NCBI RefSeq assembly: GCF_003945595.2
Contig: NW_024104365.1
Span: 7,473,049 to 7,537,048 of the forward strand
DNA from: Pipra filicauda
Lineage: Eukaryota > Chordata > Aves > Passeriformes > Pipridae
Length of the DNA: 64,000 nt
Direction of reading: 5' to 3'
Within the stretch, counting starts at the first letter, position 1, and each line of letters opens with the position of its first letter. The position numbers and the translations under genes are program-made. This document shows, piece after piece, positions 21,784 through 34,600 of the stretch. The notes beneath the pieces are model-generated. The model was not told the origin of the DNA. It made no database searches and saw nothing but the letters and a program-made list of their open reading frames with translations.

Positions 21784-24700
21784 TAGAAAGAACCTGTTTA
21801 CTGTGAGGATTAGTGAATTCTGAAGTGTGATCCATCAATCTGATAGTCTTAATATTCTTCCATGAGATTACATACAGTCAGTAGATTTTGCAGAAGGTAA
21901 GTCCTTGGATTTGAACAGAACAGACTCTTTTGCAGCACTTCAAGAAGGAGAACTCTGGTCTGATCTCAAAATAACTCAATTCAAAAAACAGGAAAAAACA
22001 AAGAAGTATAGGTGATAAATTTATCATTGATAGATGTATATCTACCTACAGTTATAGGCTGATTCATCCTCCAAAGTACTCTGATAAGAAAAATGAGTGG
22101 AATATCACTGGACAATACAAAGACCACTCAAACTCAGACAAGGACGTTTTCCTTGTCTTCCACAATGGAATTACAATCTTTGCTTCCAGAAAGACTTCAT
22201 GTACTTCAGAATGAAGAAAAACATAGACACAGTTCTTAGATACAAAAATGATAGGCACTCAGAAACCCTTTTTTCCAGCCCATCTTCTGATTTATTAAAA
22301 AAGATGACATTATATGACTAGTGACATGCATTTATTATTTAACTGTAATACTATGAACCTCTGCCAGTCTTTATCTCTGTCTTTGTGTCCTTGCCCAATC
22401 TTTTCTTAGTATGTGTTCTCAGTATTATTTAAAATTACCGTAAAGAAGTCTTCTTGGATTTCTGCCAGCTTTGTCTTTCTTCCATCTGTCCAATTCGACA
22501 TCTACTACCATTTTAAAAACTGTGTTATAGGTTTTGATTTTTTATTACTATACCTGGACCCTGTAATAACTATTTTCAAATGAAATAAGCACTTGGAAAG
22601 CTGTCCATAAGTCCAAAAAACATCCTTCCTGCCTAAATAAATTTTATGATCTTGGTGTTCCCACAACACAGTCCAAATTGTTCATCTTGTCCAAGAGCTG
22701 GGAAATGGCAGTGTGCCGTAACTTCAAGGACTGGTTAACCATTGCCAAGACCTTACATGCCAAATGCTTAGCTGCCATGGTTTTCAAGGCTCTTGGAAGT
22801 CACCCAAGCTTGATTTTTTTTCTGGAGAATAAGTGTTTCTTCTGGTAAAGTGGTTGCTGTTGTGATGAAAACTTTCTTGTGACACTGAATCTCCCTTTTC
22901 TAAAGATGCATTGGATACTTTCAGAATATTAGCAAGGACTTTATTTCACTGGTTTTTGTCCCTTTTCTCCCATTCCCATCTTCTCTTAGACAAGCACTGC
23001 TGTCACATAGCAAGAAAAATAAAACATATTAGTTTTTTGTTTTCTAGCAGGTAATAGGCCCCTGCCTACCTGCTGCATTTTGTCCAGTTTCAGTTTTACT
23101 ATCTGTTGTCTCTGCTCTGATTTCAGTAACAAAAATATTAGGTAAATACAGAGAATTTTTGAGCTGGTACCTGTTTGTTCATTTGCCCATCACTTTGCTC
23201 AAGTCTGTGCAGAGAAAACAACTGTTCTTGAAGGAATCTGCATTTTTTTTTCATAAAGTTTCTAAGTCTGCAAAGGGAGAGAATCTCTTTCACAGTGATC
23301 TTTGAAGACAAATTTTATTAGAACTGCTATGGACAAAAAGCATAATTTTGTGGTATTTCAAAGGAGAGGTATCAAGATGATCTGGATTACCTAATCCTGG
23401 TCTTTCTATTTATTGTGGTTCCACTAAACTTTTGTATTGATTGAAACTGAGAAAAAATGAACTAAAATTGTAGTTAAAACGATAATCTGCTAGCCCAAAA
23501 CTAAACTACAGTATACCCTCTTGGTCAAGAAGATGTCGGTCGAACTGTAGCAGTTTCAATAATGATGCTGATCTTTAAAATTACCTTTAATATCTTTATC
23601 ATGCAACATCAGTTGATGGTGCTGATTCAGAGGAATATGCTACATTAAAGTGTTAGCCTTTGAGTCCTAAAATTATACTAATATTTTGGTACATAATCAC
23701 TACTGTTTAATTTTGTATTTCTGACTCTTCTAGCTGACCATTGAAAGCCAACATAAAACAAGAATTTATTCTACTGTCTGTATATTTTATTATACCTGTT
23801 CTGTGTAATTCTTTTGAAATGTTTTATACAGTGTGAATCTGTAAAGACTTCTGAAATACCTGTTCTTGTCTCTCATAAAGGACAGGGAACTTGCTCTGGA
23901 GCATATGGAGAAAGAAGAAAAAAGTATATAGGGAAACAGCAGAACATGATTAAAAGATTTTGAGATAATGATGAGACTGAAGTACAGCCACATAGGACAG
24001 TTAGCCATGTGGGGTGTCAGTGAAACAAACAAAGTTTTAGATTTTTCTTGTTATAAACTAAGAGATGGTGGGCTTTGTGTTTTGAAGTCTTTTTAGGAGG
24101 AACAAGCAAACATACAGAGAGCAGTTAAGAATTGATAATTTTTGCAGATGAAATTACAAGTGAAAGAAATGTGGAATTTCCAAGGGTAGTTACTGGCAAT
24201 AAACATTGTGTTTGCTGATAATGTGTTTTTCTCAGTGTGGAATGTAGAGTTTGTAAAATATTAATTAAATTATGCTTTCATTTGCAATAGGAAAAATGGC
24301 CATTGCAAACCACAAAAATGGTTTTATTGACATGGAAAATATAATTTGTTTCAAACTAGTATATGAAATAATTTATGCCATTATATGTTGTTTGACTTTT
24401 TGCTTTATTTGATCACAAGTAGGAGGAGAAGTGCATTAAATATAATGCAGTTTTCTGAGGTTACAAATTCATCAATTTGGGTGTTGCCTAGATTTTTAAC
24501 CTCTTTGTGAACAATTCTTGGGCAAAGTCAGTGTCCTGGGAGACAATAGCACCTTGAAGAGGAGGAATGAATTAGTCTAAATTGAGAGGCAGAAAGAGTC
24601 AAGATGCAAAAGCTGTGAGGACAAAATACAGTAAATACAAAATACAAAATATCAGTAAAAATTAATACAAATATCTTAAGTGAAAAGAAGGTGAAAACAA

Positions 24701-25660
24701 CATAGCAGTGCAGAGAATCAATACAATGTTAGATCTGATTAAATTTGGTATAGAATGTATCTGTGATCAGGTTTTCTAGTATCATAAATTTTCTAGAATG
24801 TGTATGTGGTTGATTTAAAATAAAATACATATGTAATAAACACATATATTTATAAAAATTAATAACTATTCTAAAAAAAAGAAATTAATTACCTAAGGTT
24901 ATTTCTAAAGAATTTCTAAGGAATACAAAGTATTGCTGAAAGAGAAAATTTAACCAACCTAATACAGGTCTGACATGATTTAAAATTGAACAAGGACTCT
25001 TAATACATCATCCTTATATGTGATGAGTGGTGTTACTTCTGGTAGAGAGTTGTGTAGTGCCATGAAACTATAGGAAATGTATTCTTTGCTTGATGGCAGT
25101 AAGTTATGGATATCAAGTGTATGTATGTCATACGTATATCAAATATATGTTATAGGAATAAGATCTGGATGATTTGTCATTGTAATTAATGTGAGTTGTC
25201 AGACTTCTCAGCCTTTTGAGATTTCTAATACCAAGTGAATTGTTGATGTTCCATTCTTTTCCTAAAAATAAAGTTATTCCCATCATTTACAGAAAGAAAG
25301 AAAAAGCATCTCAATCGTTCGTAATGATCATCATTAAGTCATTGCTACATTGTTACTGAATCGTTGAGTTCTGTTTCCAGGTCAGATAAACCTATTCTAC
25401 CTATTTCATATACATCAGTACTATCCTAAGTGCTAGTGTCTGTATTTCTTCTTGCCAGAGAGATGTCAGTATCAGGAATGAAAGTGAAGTACCTTCACCA
25501 ACCAACCAAGCAACCAAAACCAACAAAACCAGCAACGAAGGAGGATTATTTACTATATATTTTTACTTTTGCCATTACAAATATAGCAGTTTTAAGATAA
25601 GGTGTAATTATTGGAGCTTTTTGCCCTTACAGGATTTTCCTTGTTGCTCAGTAACAGCTG

Positions 25661-25682
25661 TTTTGCAACTACAGTTGCAAAA
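25661..25682. repeat. Near-palindrome, 10-bp arms, 2-nt spacer
   Basis: TTTTGCAACT and AGTTGCAAAA are separated by AC. Confidence 0.7.
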
Positions 25683-25881
25683 ACTGTCAGCAGTTTACAA
25701 ATTAAATGTTTTTTGACTGCTTTGCAAACAACCCCTTTCATATTATTCATGAATCTTCCCAACATGAAACTTTGAGGTACAGATGACAGAATAAAGCAAA
25801 CATCAAAAAATCAAAGTCTTCTTTACTGGCTTTGTGATTAATTTTAAGATACGATGACATAAAAGCCTGCATCTTACACAG

Positions 25882-25901
25882 AAAAAAAAAAAAAAAAAAA
25901 A
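25882..25901 (+). repeat. Poly-A run of 20
   Basis: Pure A run with no upstream retrogene recognised; most likely a mononucleotide microsatellite. Confidence 0.75.
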
Positions 25902-28900
25902 GAAGTTTCTAGAAGCCTGGAAATGTGTCAGTAAATGTTTCAGATACCAAAACCACTAAAAATGTCTGGTTCTTTGTAATTGTATGGATAGCAGCTGTTA
26001 TGTGGGGCAATAGAAACACCATGAAGTGCTCTTTTTGGGCATGACTACACAATTGAGAAAAGCAACTGATGGCATATACACTGAGGATGCAGCTGATGAT
26101 GCATGACATTTTATTTCAGCCTTTGCCATAATAAGTTTTTGACTAGTTTGTTGAGGAAGCAACCCTGCCCAACTTTCGTTTTAATTCTAAACTTAATGAG
26201 TTGTCTTGGGATTGTATGTGAAAGCCAGGGGGACCTAGATGAGAAGTAAGAATGAATAAAGTCACCGTGAGTCTTTTCTCTGTTAACTGCTATTTTCTTA
26301 GTGCTGTGTCTTGGTGTTTTGCACTTCTTATACCATAGTACTTGCCAGTGTAGTGAATAAACTTTACTTACCTATCCTCAGCTCCGAAGTGCGATATCGT
26401 TTTCTAAAATATGTGATTGACTTTAACCAGTTTAAAGGAAATGCAAAATACCTTCACAATGGTAGCCATCTAATTATACTTAAGTATAATGATTAAATTT
26501 TAGAGTTATTCTGACTGTAAAGTTTACCATTTAAATGTAAAGATTGACAAGAAAATAATCCAGAATTAGCTTTGACTTTATGTGTTCTCTTCCTGATGTC
26601 ATCGTGTTTTCTAAAGTAAAGGTTTCAGAGATTGGCAGATAGGCTCACATGGATGTGTTCATAAATGGCATAGCTTTAATATTGTTGGATTTTGTGAATT
26701 AAGAAAAAAATTAGAAGTTTAAAACATAAATGCTAAGTAGCTTGAACACAACATCTTTAGGATTATCAGAATGCATTTGAGAAGGAGAAATGCTAATGAA
26801 AACAGTTCCTTGATTATTGGATGAAGGTGTTTCTAAGCTTCATCTGTTTATTTTTGTTCTTTGAAATATGGTGGTACAGATATGTGCTGTATCATTTTTT
26901 TTTTCTTGCTGCACCGTGCTCTTTCCATTATTAGCAATCCTTTGTAGCTATCCAGATAAGGAAGGCTTCAGTAAGGATATGAGCAATATAAAATACTTAT
27001 AAAATTAACTTTTGCAGGTAAGAACGTGACTGAGAGGATTGTAAATTATGCCGGATTCAATGGGAATACTGAAAAAAACTGTGAAATAAAATGTTGAGTT
27101 TTTAAAGACTTTGTTAGATAATTTTAGCGCTAGCTAAAATTTGTGAAAGTCCTCATTGCTACAATCCAGCAAAATCTGTCAGTGATTCTTCCTCTGTAAA
27201 ATGCAAGCTAGAGTTATGCATAACTTTACAGTTATGTCTTCACTTTATGTTCCATAATGCTTTTTCATTAAAAATATTCATGTATATGTAACAAAGAAGG
27301 AGGTTCTGCAGCTTTGTGAATGCAGTTATAAAGAGGCATGAGAGATAACCACTGTTATTAATAGAAGTATCAGTATTATTAATTAAAGTGGTGAATACTG
27401 TCATTTTGGAGGTTTTCTGTCAACCAAACCAAAAGAAACTAGAAAGTCTTAACTAGGAACACTGAAGTCAGTGATACAGTCATCAACAGACTAATGTCAG
27501 TCTGTACTATATATCATTTTTTTAGCCCTAGTTTAGTAGCAATCTTGACATGAGTACTCAGTAGAGCAGAACTAAAAGTTTGGAGAGTTTTTCCCATTTA
27601 ATATATTTCAAAAAATATTTGAACTGTTCAGGAAGCCTAAGTCATATATTACTATAAGTGAAAGCCTTGTATGGAAGTGCTAGAGAGAGAGTAATCCTCT
27701 GTTTTTAATCATATGCTGACAGTACAATGTTGCTAAGCATAATATCTATTTTATAGCTAAACTTGTCATCCTTACTCTAAAAAGGACAAAAGAGGTACAA
27801 AGAAAAACCCTGAAATATTCAAGAAAGCTTTATATATGGTCTTATTCACAACAGTTTCTCAACACTGCAGAAAGTCAGGCTACTTAAGAATTATGACCTC
27901 TGCTTTATCACAATAACAAATTAGAAATTCTATTGATAGGAGTAAAGCCCCTGTTGTCTAGTGCTATTTAAAACAAGGCTAATAACTGCTCCACGGTACC
28001 TGTAGGTACAGTCTAATATATGCATGCATTATTCTGAGTACTCTTTGGCAGTGTGGTTCTTTTAGATTAAGAATTATCATTAAAATACACATTTAATGGT
28101 CACAGAGAAATTAGAGGATTTCTGTAGACTTAGCTAGAAATTTTGAGGTAAAAAGCAGCCCTGTAGAAGCAGGAGGAAGAAAGGAAATGAGAGGACATTT
28201 CTATGGCATTACTTACCTATGAAAAAGGACAAGCATAATCAAATAGCTTGTAATCCTGAAGGGAAGAAGAGGGATGAAGTTGCTTAGACAAAACTTCTAC
28301 ACATAGAAACATCATATATACTCCTGAGAGATGTGTGGTCATATGGGTTACCATATGAAATGGAAATAAACTCTAAATTTAAAAGCCATCTGAAGACTTC
28401 TGTACATGTAAAAGAGAATATTGAATAGTGTTTCTTGCCTGTAGGTATCTTCATATATGTACTATTCATGCTAAGGAAAAAAGTTTCTCTTAAAAAGCTG
28501 CTTACTGTAAGCATATAAAAATAGTTTCCTGCTGTCACTTTTTTCCTATCATGGACATCTTCTTTCTTCCATTTTATATGTTATCCTGTGAGCAGCTCTG
28601 CTGGTCAGAGATGAGGTTGTTATCTGGTATACTTCCAATATTTTTAAAATTAAATCCTGTCCTAATAGAGAAGAAATCTGAATGTAGTAGTAAAATGTGC
28701 TTTAAGTTGAAGATAGCTTTGCATGATGAATTCTTTGATATTCTGTACTTTGCGACAGTTACACCAGGGGTGTCAAGTTACATCTGGGCTAATGCAGTGG
28801 TACAGCATGTTTAGAAACAAAGTAAGTTTGCTCACAATGAAGTGTGTTTTTACAGACTGCAGAAGCAGCTGTAACCTGTGAGGAGCTCCTTTCTTGATTT

Positions 28901-28909
28901 GAGTTCCTG

Positions 28910-28936
28910 ATCTATACCATCTATTATGGTATAGAT
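28910..28936. repeat. Perfect inverted repeat, 11-bp stem
   Basis: ATCTATACCAT and ATGGTATAGAT flank a 5-nt loop (CTATT). Confidence 0.75.
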
Positions 28937-29084
28937 TTCTCCTAGTTTGTTTTTGGTTTGCTTTGCAACTTGATTTGGAAAATAGCGGTGGTAGTTTCAT
29001 TTCCGAATTGTACTTTGAACCTCTTTCTGCCCAAGTGAAGAAATGTAACTTCTCATGTTCAGACACAAGTCGTCTTGTATCTGA

Positions 29085-29478
29085 ACAGGCTACAGGAGTG
29101 GCTGAGGTGACTTGGCTTGTTAAGCCTGGAGGAGACTGAGGGGAGACCTCATAGCAGTCTACAACTTCCTCCTGAGGCGAAGTGGAGGGGCGGGCACTGA
29201 TCTTTCCAACTATTGGAAAAGGCATGAAGCTCTGTCAGGGGAGGTTTAGGCTGTATATCAGGGAAAAGTTCTTCACCCAGAAAGTGGTTGGGCACTGAAA
29301 CAGTCTCCCCAGGGAAGTGGTCACAGCACCAAGCCTGACAGAGTACAAGAAGCTTTTGGACAATGCTCTCAGGCACGTGGTGTGACTTTCATGGCTGTCC
29401 TGTGCAGGATCAGAAGTTGGACTTTGATGATCTTTATGGGTCCGTTCCAACTCAGGATATTCAATGATTCTGTGTTTC
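29085..29478 (+). mobile_element. CR1 LINE 3' end, plus strand
   Basis: Sense CR1 3' region. Blocks: 'ctggaggagactgaggggag' (29127), 'agtctacaacttcctcctga', 'ggggaggtttaggctgtata' (29237), 'cagtctccccagggaagtgg' (29301), 'ttggacaatgctctcaggca' (29357), 'gttccaactcaggatattca' and a terminal 'atgattctgtg' near 29464. It is the same subfamily as the tail at 21656-21783 and the minus copies at 11777 and 58874. 5'-truncated and decayed; minus-strand frames here are shadows. Confidence 0.9.
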
Positions 29479-30810
29479 CCCCTAGGGAGTACATCATAAT
29501 GAGATTTGTTTAGAGGCTGCATTTTATTTATAGGTGTTATTATTAAAAGAAAAAAAAAAGAGTGGAGAATATGAAAGCCATGGGAAATGCCTCTCTCATG
29601 TTTCTATATTATTAATAGTGTTTCTGCATTTTTAGTTGAAAAAAGCCTGTTAAGGTTAATAAAACATAGGAACACTTATTAATGTCTTACCATGACCTTT
29701 GGCTCTCAGGCAATCCAGAAGCATGTTTGGGCCACTGTATATGTTCTTTTACTGAACTTACTTTTTCTCACCAAAGGCTACAAAGAATTGTTAAGTATTA
29801 CTATTTTAGATTTGAAGATGTATTCTATTCAAATGTGTTCAGAACATATTCTATCACTGTTTTCCTAGATCCTTTCTGCTTTATCTATGGACTTATGTCC
29901 TTTCAAGAAAAGGACAGGCTCCTGTATGGGAAAAAGATATTATATGTAAATAGAATAATTTCCTGTGAGTAAATTTAAATTATAAGTATAATTAAACAGA
30001 TAGGATTAGACCAAAATTGATTGTTACAGGACAGAATGGCAAAGCAACCACAAGACTTATACCAAAAATGTCTTAAACATAATTGTACAGTTAAATCTGT
30101 TACAAAACCGCTTCCTATTATTTCCCACTTTTCTGGTGTTGTGCTCATGTTTTCAGTGCTCCTCTGGGGTCTTCGGGCTGGTGCCTTCAGTCTGACAGTA
30201 CAGACTGTCAGGCTTTCATAACCATAAGTCTGAGAAATGCAGTGTTCATGTTGAACCTTCTTCCCTCCTCTAGGATCCAGCTAGGCTAGTTTTTATGTTT
30301 GCTGCACACTTTTACACTTTGCAGTTTCTTTACCAATCTGCAAGTTTATGTTATATATGATTTTATTATATACTATACCTTTTGTGTAGGCCAGATGCTA
30401 TTTCCTTCTTTACTTTGTTGCCCAGCTCTTTAACTGAGCATCGGAGGGTCTGCAGTGCCAGGCTGGGCCCCTTTGCTGACAGTCTCTCTCTGTCTGTACT
30501 CATTTTCACCGTCTCCATTTCTCAAAACCCCTACTGTTATACCAAGCCTTCATTTCTCTATGTATACCATTACATTAGAATAATTAATACCTCATTTTGT
30601 ACAAAGTAACCTCTTGCTATGACTTGGTGTAAAAACTGCAGCTGTAACATCCAAAAGGTAAGCAAAAGTGACCCAAGTTAGTGATAACCACCTGTCAGAA
30701 AAAAAGGTGCTATTACAGCTAAACCAAGTGAAAACAAATCTACAGGCATATTCAGGCTGATGAAGTCTTACAAGCCTTAGTGCCAAAGCCTTGCAAAACA
30801 TATTTGAGGC
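29479..30810. other. AT-rich unique DNA
   Basis: No gene is recognised. A small perfect inverted repeat, CTGACAG/CTGTCAG, lies at 30192-30211. Confidence 0.5.
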
Positions 30811-32068
30811 TGTAGTGGTTTGGACTTTGTTTTCCCCCAGAGGCTAAGAAAAGTGGTAGACCCCAAGGGGTGGAAACCCCTGGAAGTTTTGAAGTTCTGC
30901 CCAATGGGCGCTCCTGCAGAAATGTAAACATACCACAAGCTAACCGAAAGAGATGAGTTGTAGTTTGATTGTTGTTGGAGTGGTGGTCATGTTGTAGAGC
31001 CACGAGGAAGGGGCTCTGAGCCCCTTGGGGCCTCTGGCCCCCTCCCAGCCCCGGCTGGGGGATTGCAGAGACTTGGAACAGTCTTAGACTGGGCTAAGTG
31101 CCTGTAGTTATGCTGGGAGATGTTTTTCTCCATGGGCGCAGAGCAGCAGCCGACACTGACCAGAGAAACGGTGGCAGAGAACCAGGACAGATAAGACCTG
31201 AACCGGAGGAGCAGCAAAAACAACATGCAGCACCGCAGAGAAGACTCCTGGAAAGGGAGAGAGAGAGAGCCAGCAGCTGAGAGACAGAGTTCTGGGGGTA
31301 AGACTGTACCAGACCCCCCCCAAAAAACTCCTTTGAGATCCCTCTGAGAAAAAGAGGGAGATGGACTCCTGTTTTGGAGAAGAGTTTTAGACATGCAGCA
31401 CCAGAGAGAGAGAGGAGCTGAGAAGCTCAGAAGACGTTCTGGAGCTGGACCGGGACGGCCAGATGGAATGTGGGGGGAGTTGACCTTGGCTCCCCCCTCA
31501 CACTGCTGCCACGGTGGCAGCCTGAGAGACAGGGCACAGAGGCCCTGCAAGCTTGAATCTCCTGGAGATACCAGACCGTCACGAAGACCCCCCTGTGTCT
31601 TCGTGATATGACGTGGTGAAACGACCTTGTCTGGGGTTACGAAGCCCACGGAAGACCCCTTTGCCTGCGTCAAGGGGGCCCAGGGAGCTTGGATACCTCC
31701 CTCGTGAGTGCTGGCAGAAAGCCAGCCACAGCTGCTGCATGCATGAGATGAGGAGAACCTGCTGCCTTAGAAGATGCTGCTGCTTAAGGACTGGAAGGGA
31801 TCTGTCCTTCTTTCCCTCCTGGACTTTTATTTGGAGGGGAGAAGATATCTGATCCATTGTAAATACATATGTCATGGTAGAGATAGTTGTGATCGTGTGT
31901 ATAATGTGATATGGTATTTATTTGTACAGTCATTGTAATATATTCCCTTTCCCCCATTTGGAGTCTGGTGTGTTTTGTCTGGAAAAAACCCATCTCACAT
32001 TAGGTTGAGATGTGGGAGGGGGAATGGAGCTAGGGAATTGGATTTTGGGGCTATCTCAAACCATGACA
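30811..32068 (+). mobile_element. Solo ERV-type LTR, about 1.26 kb
   Basis: A GC-richer block with LTR hallmarks. It begins 'tgtagtggtttgg' and ends 'caaaccatgaca', so it has TG...CA ends and an imperfect terminal inverted repeat (TGTAGTGGTTTG against TGTCATGGTTTG). The flanking 5-mers, 'gaggc' (30806-30810) and 'taggc' (32069-32073), match at four of five positions, compatible with an aged 5-bp target duplication. Sense is taken as plus because related avian LTRs end in AAACCA(T/C)GACA. There is no gag, pol or env sequence beside it, so it is a solo LTR. The long frames inside it (for example 30987-31673 minus, 31393-31611 plus) are chance frames from purine-rich, low-stop composition. Confidence 0.78.
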
Positions 32069-32561
32069 TAGGCCTGTTACTGGCAGAACCATAACAACAT
32101 CCCTGGGCTGCAACATTCGCTCATTTCCATTTTATTCTGCCTCTCAGTTAATCTGTTTATTTCACATGCACTGTATGAATTTCAGTATAAGGACTACAAA
32201 AAAGTGTTTACTTAGAGGTTTCTCTTTTATTAAATATGCATAGCTAAAGTCCCCTGTCATAAAATCATGTTAGACCTGACGGTTCTCTTGAAAGGATACA
32301 AGTCTATAAATGAAGTAGAAAACAGTGACCTAAGAAAACATCACTAGGATCCATTTGAACCTAAAAGAAACATAAATTACCGCATTTTCTAACCCTTTGT
32401 GCTAGTAAAAGCATAGAAGAGACTGCATGTAATGTACTTGGCAGAGACTCTCAGGAAGAAAAAGTCCCTTTTATTATATCCCATTGTGGCAAAGTAAACA
32501 AGGAATGGTGGACCAAAAAAATGTAGGCCAACTTACGGTTACTTTTCTTCCCTCCCTAAAG

Positions 32562-32688
32562 CCATTCTTACAAGGGATAGTATGATGGTTGTTTTTCACC
32601 ATCAGACGAAGAGGGAAAGTGAGTGTGTTGAAGAAGAAAACACGATACAGATAGTGAGCACTTCTGATCCCACCCTCAGACCGGACAG
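32562..32688 (+). other. Candidate exon-like block (speculative)
   Basis: A 127-bp block preceded by a pyrimidine tract and AG ('cttttcttccctccctaaag', ending at 32561) and followed by a strong donor-like ACAG|GTGAGC at 32689. One of the three plus frames is open throughout (41 codons, including MMVVFHHQTKRESE and EEENTIQIVSTSDP). CpG dinucleotides are more frequent here than in neighbouring DNA. I do not recognise the peptide. The acceptor AAAG is not optimal and an open frame of this length can arise by chance, so this is only a lead. Confidence 0.2.
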
Positions 32689-32946
32689 GTGAGCGTGGTG
32701 GCCATTTGATAAGGATAGGACAGTGCTCTGACTCTACTACTGCATGTACAGTGGCTGCCAGCAGAAGAAACAGTAGACTAGGTGTTCCCCGTGCCTAGCT
32801 CACTCGGTTTGTTTGCAACTACATGTGGTTTGTGGTAGTTAGCTACTTCCTTTCAAGTGCTTTGCAAAAACTGTTTCAGATGTTACATGGAGAGAAATTG
32901 TTTTTTCTCCCATTTTTTTCTTACTGTATCTATTGCCATAATTCTA

Positions 32947-32978
32947 GTAAGTAGAGCCTTTTGTAAGTAGAGCCTTTT
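32947..32978 (+). repeat. Perfect tandem duplication, 2 x 16 bp
   Basis: 'gtaagtagagcctttt' occurs twice in succession with no mismatch. Confidence 0.9.
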
Positions 32979-34014
32979 TCAACAAAAATGCCTCAGGTCG
33001 TTTGTCCCTTGCCAATTCATCTGAGTATGGACATATATATCTGGGCAGGGATAGGATTACTCATATTTTTCAAGGAAAACTCATGTGTACATGGTTTGTA
33101 AATTCAAATGGTAAGCCAACAATGTTTCAATTCTTATTGCTATATCTCTTTCATACCAGATTTTAAATCTCTGTTGCCAGAAAGTTTATAAAAATAGCTT
33201 CTAGGCTGACATTGAGTTTTTATACTTTTCATTTTAACATTACTTTTAATCATATTGATGAGCCATAACTGAATATTGCATACTGGATCGCTAGCTTACT
33301 TACTTATTTTTTAAATGGTGATAATCTAGTCAGTGTTCCTTATTAAAAATATTACTAGCTTTTAGATAATTTAAAATGCACCATATAATGGCTATTTTTT
33401 TTTTGTCTTTGTGAATGCAGTTCAATAAAAAAGACACACCATGATATATTTGCAGAATTTCTTTTTCAGGATTTTTTCTTTTTTTATCTCTCGATATATG
33501 CAGCCTTTGGATTATCTTGAAGGAAACTTCAGTTAAACATACTTTGTGTTTCCTAAACACATTTCTAAGATATTAAGTGAAATATTATTTATTAATGAGA
33601 CAAAAGAAAAATACAATATTGTTGTGTGCACAATTCATATGTTATGAAAATGCAAATTTGAGACACAGTGCATAGATGTGATGACTTGCATACCAGAATA
33701 TTTATTTCACATAGTTCAAATTACAGAGCTGCAAAATATAGCTCTTGTTTAAACTGCGTGAAAATCTACAGTATCAGGGTGTGACTGTCAGCCATGTGCT
33801 TCTAAATTCATGTCATTTGAAAGATAGCCTGAATGCTAAGATTTCTCATGACCACCTGCATAAAATGAAAACCATGTCACACACTATGGCACAAATGCTG
33901 ATAAAATAAAACTATGTTTCACCATTTCCACGATTTTCTAATTTTTAGATTTTGTAATGCAGGTTAGTGTTGTTAAATTAGAAATTAAATTACAGTATAA
34001 ATATAGAAGTGTTT

Positions 34015-34600
34015 TGGTTGTTGCTGGTGAGGTTTTGGCAGCAGGGTGGCAAGAAAGGACCAGTGCCAGACACAGCTGGTTCCAGCAGGTTCCAGCAAGC
34101 TCTGCAACAGATCTGCTGCAGGACACAGCTGAGCCCCTCAGTGAAGCTGGTGGAGGCTCTTGTGAAAGCATATTTGAGAAAAGACAAAAATACCAGACAG
34201 GCAGAGGAGGAGAGAGCAAAGGCAGAGTGGGAAACAACGCAGGGAACATCTAGGGTAATGGAGGAGCTCCCTGGCAGAAAAGACATCCACACTGCTGCTT
34301 GTAGGGACAGGAGGAAAGATGGTGTTTTAATTTTTGTGTTTGATGCTCACTGTGCAGATTAGTTTTAATCAGTATTAAATGACATTAATGTTTCCCAAGT
34401 CTGTTTTACCCACTAGAGATATTGTTAAGCAATCTCCCTGCCTTTGCCTTGACCCAGCTCTTTCAACCTGTTTTCTCCCCATGTCCTCAGTGCTGAGGAA
34501 GGGCTGTGAGGGAGCCAGCAGCTGGATGGGAGTTCAGCTGTTGGCAAAGGCTAAAGTAGCACAAGAGAGAAAGAGTTGTATCAACTAGTGCATGTCTCAT
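34015..34600. mobile_element. Probable LTR-derived patch
   Basis: A GC-richer island in AT-rich DNA. Features reminiscent of avian ERV LTRs are 'gacacagctggttccagcag' (34069), 'gacacagctgagcccctcag' (34122), 'gtgaaagcatatttgagaaa' (34162) and 'gagggagccagcagctggat' (34508). I cannot define TG...CA ends or a duplication. Several overlapping open frames cross 33938-34362 on both strands, but none shows a conserved domain, and mutual overlap argues for low-stop composition, not a gene. Confidence 0.35.

Larger units (their letters stand above)
21784..29084. other. Long AT-rich unique stretch
   Basis: More than 7 kb with no recognised gene, LTR or CR1. Contains a 20-A run (25882-25901), perfect inverted repeats at 25661-25682 and 28910-28936, and scattered short open frames without motifs. 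It could be intron or gene desert; nothing in the sequence decides. Confidence 0.5.
32069..34014. other. AT-rich DNA with an exon-like block
   Basis: Mostly unique. It contains a candidate exon at 32562-32688 and a perfect 16-bp tandem duplication at 32947-32978. No other signal is seen. Confidence 0.5.

Noticed and set aside
30987..31673. 228-codon minus-strand open frame
   Set aside because: Lies wholly inside the solo LTR, overlaps several open frames on both strands and has no recognisable domain; it follows from purine-rich low-stop composition.
33938..34362. Overlapping open frames of about 100-117 codons on both strands
   Set aside because: Mutually overlapping, no domain, inside a GC-richer LTR-like patch; a real gene would favour one frame.
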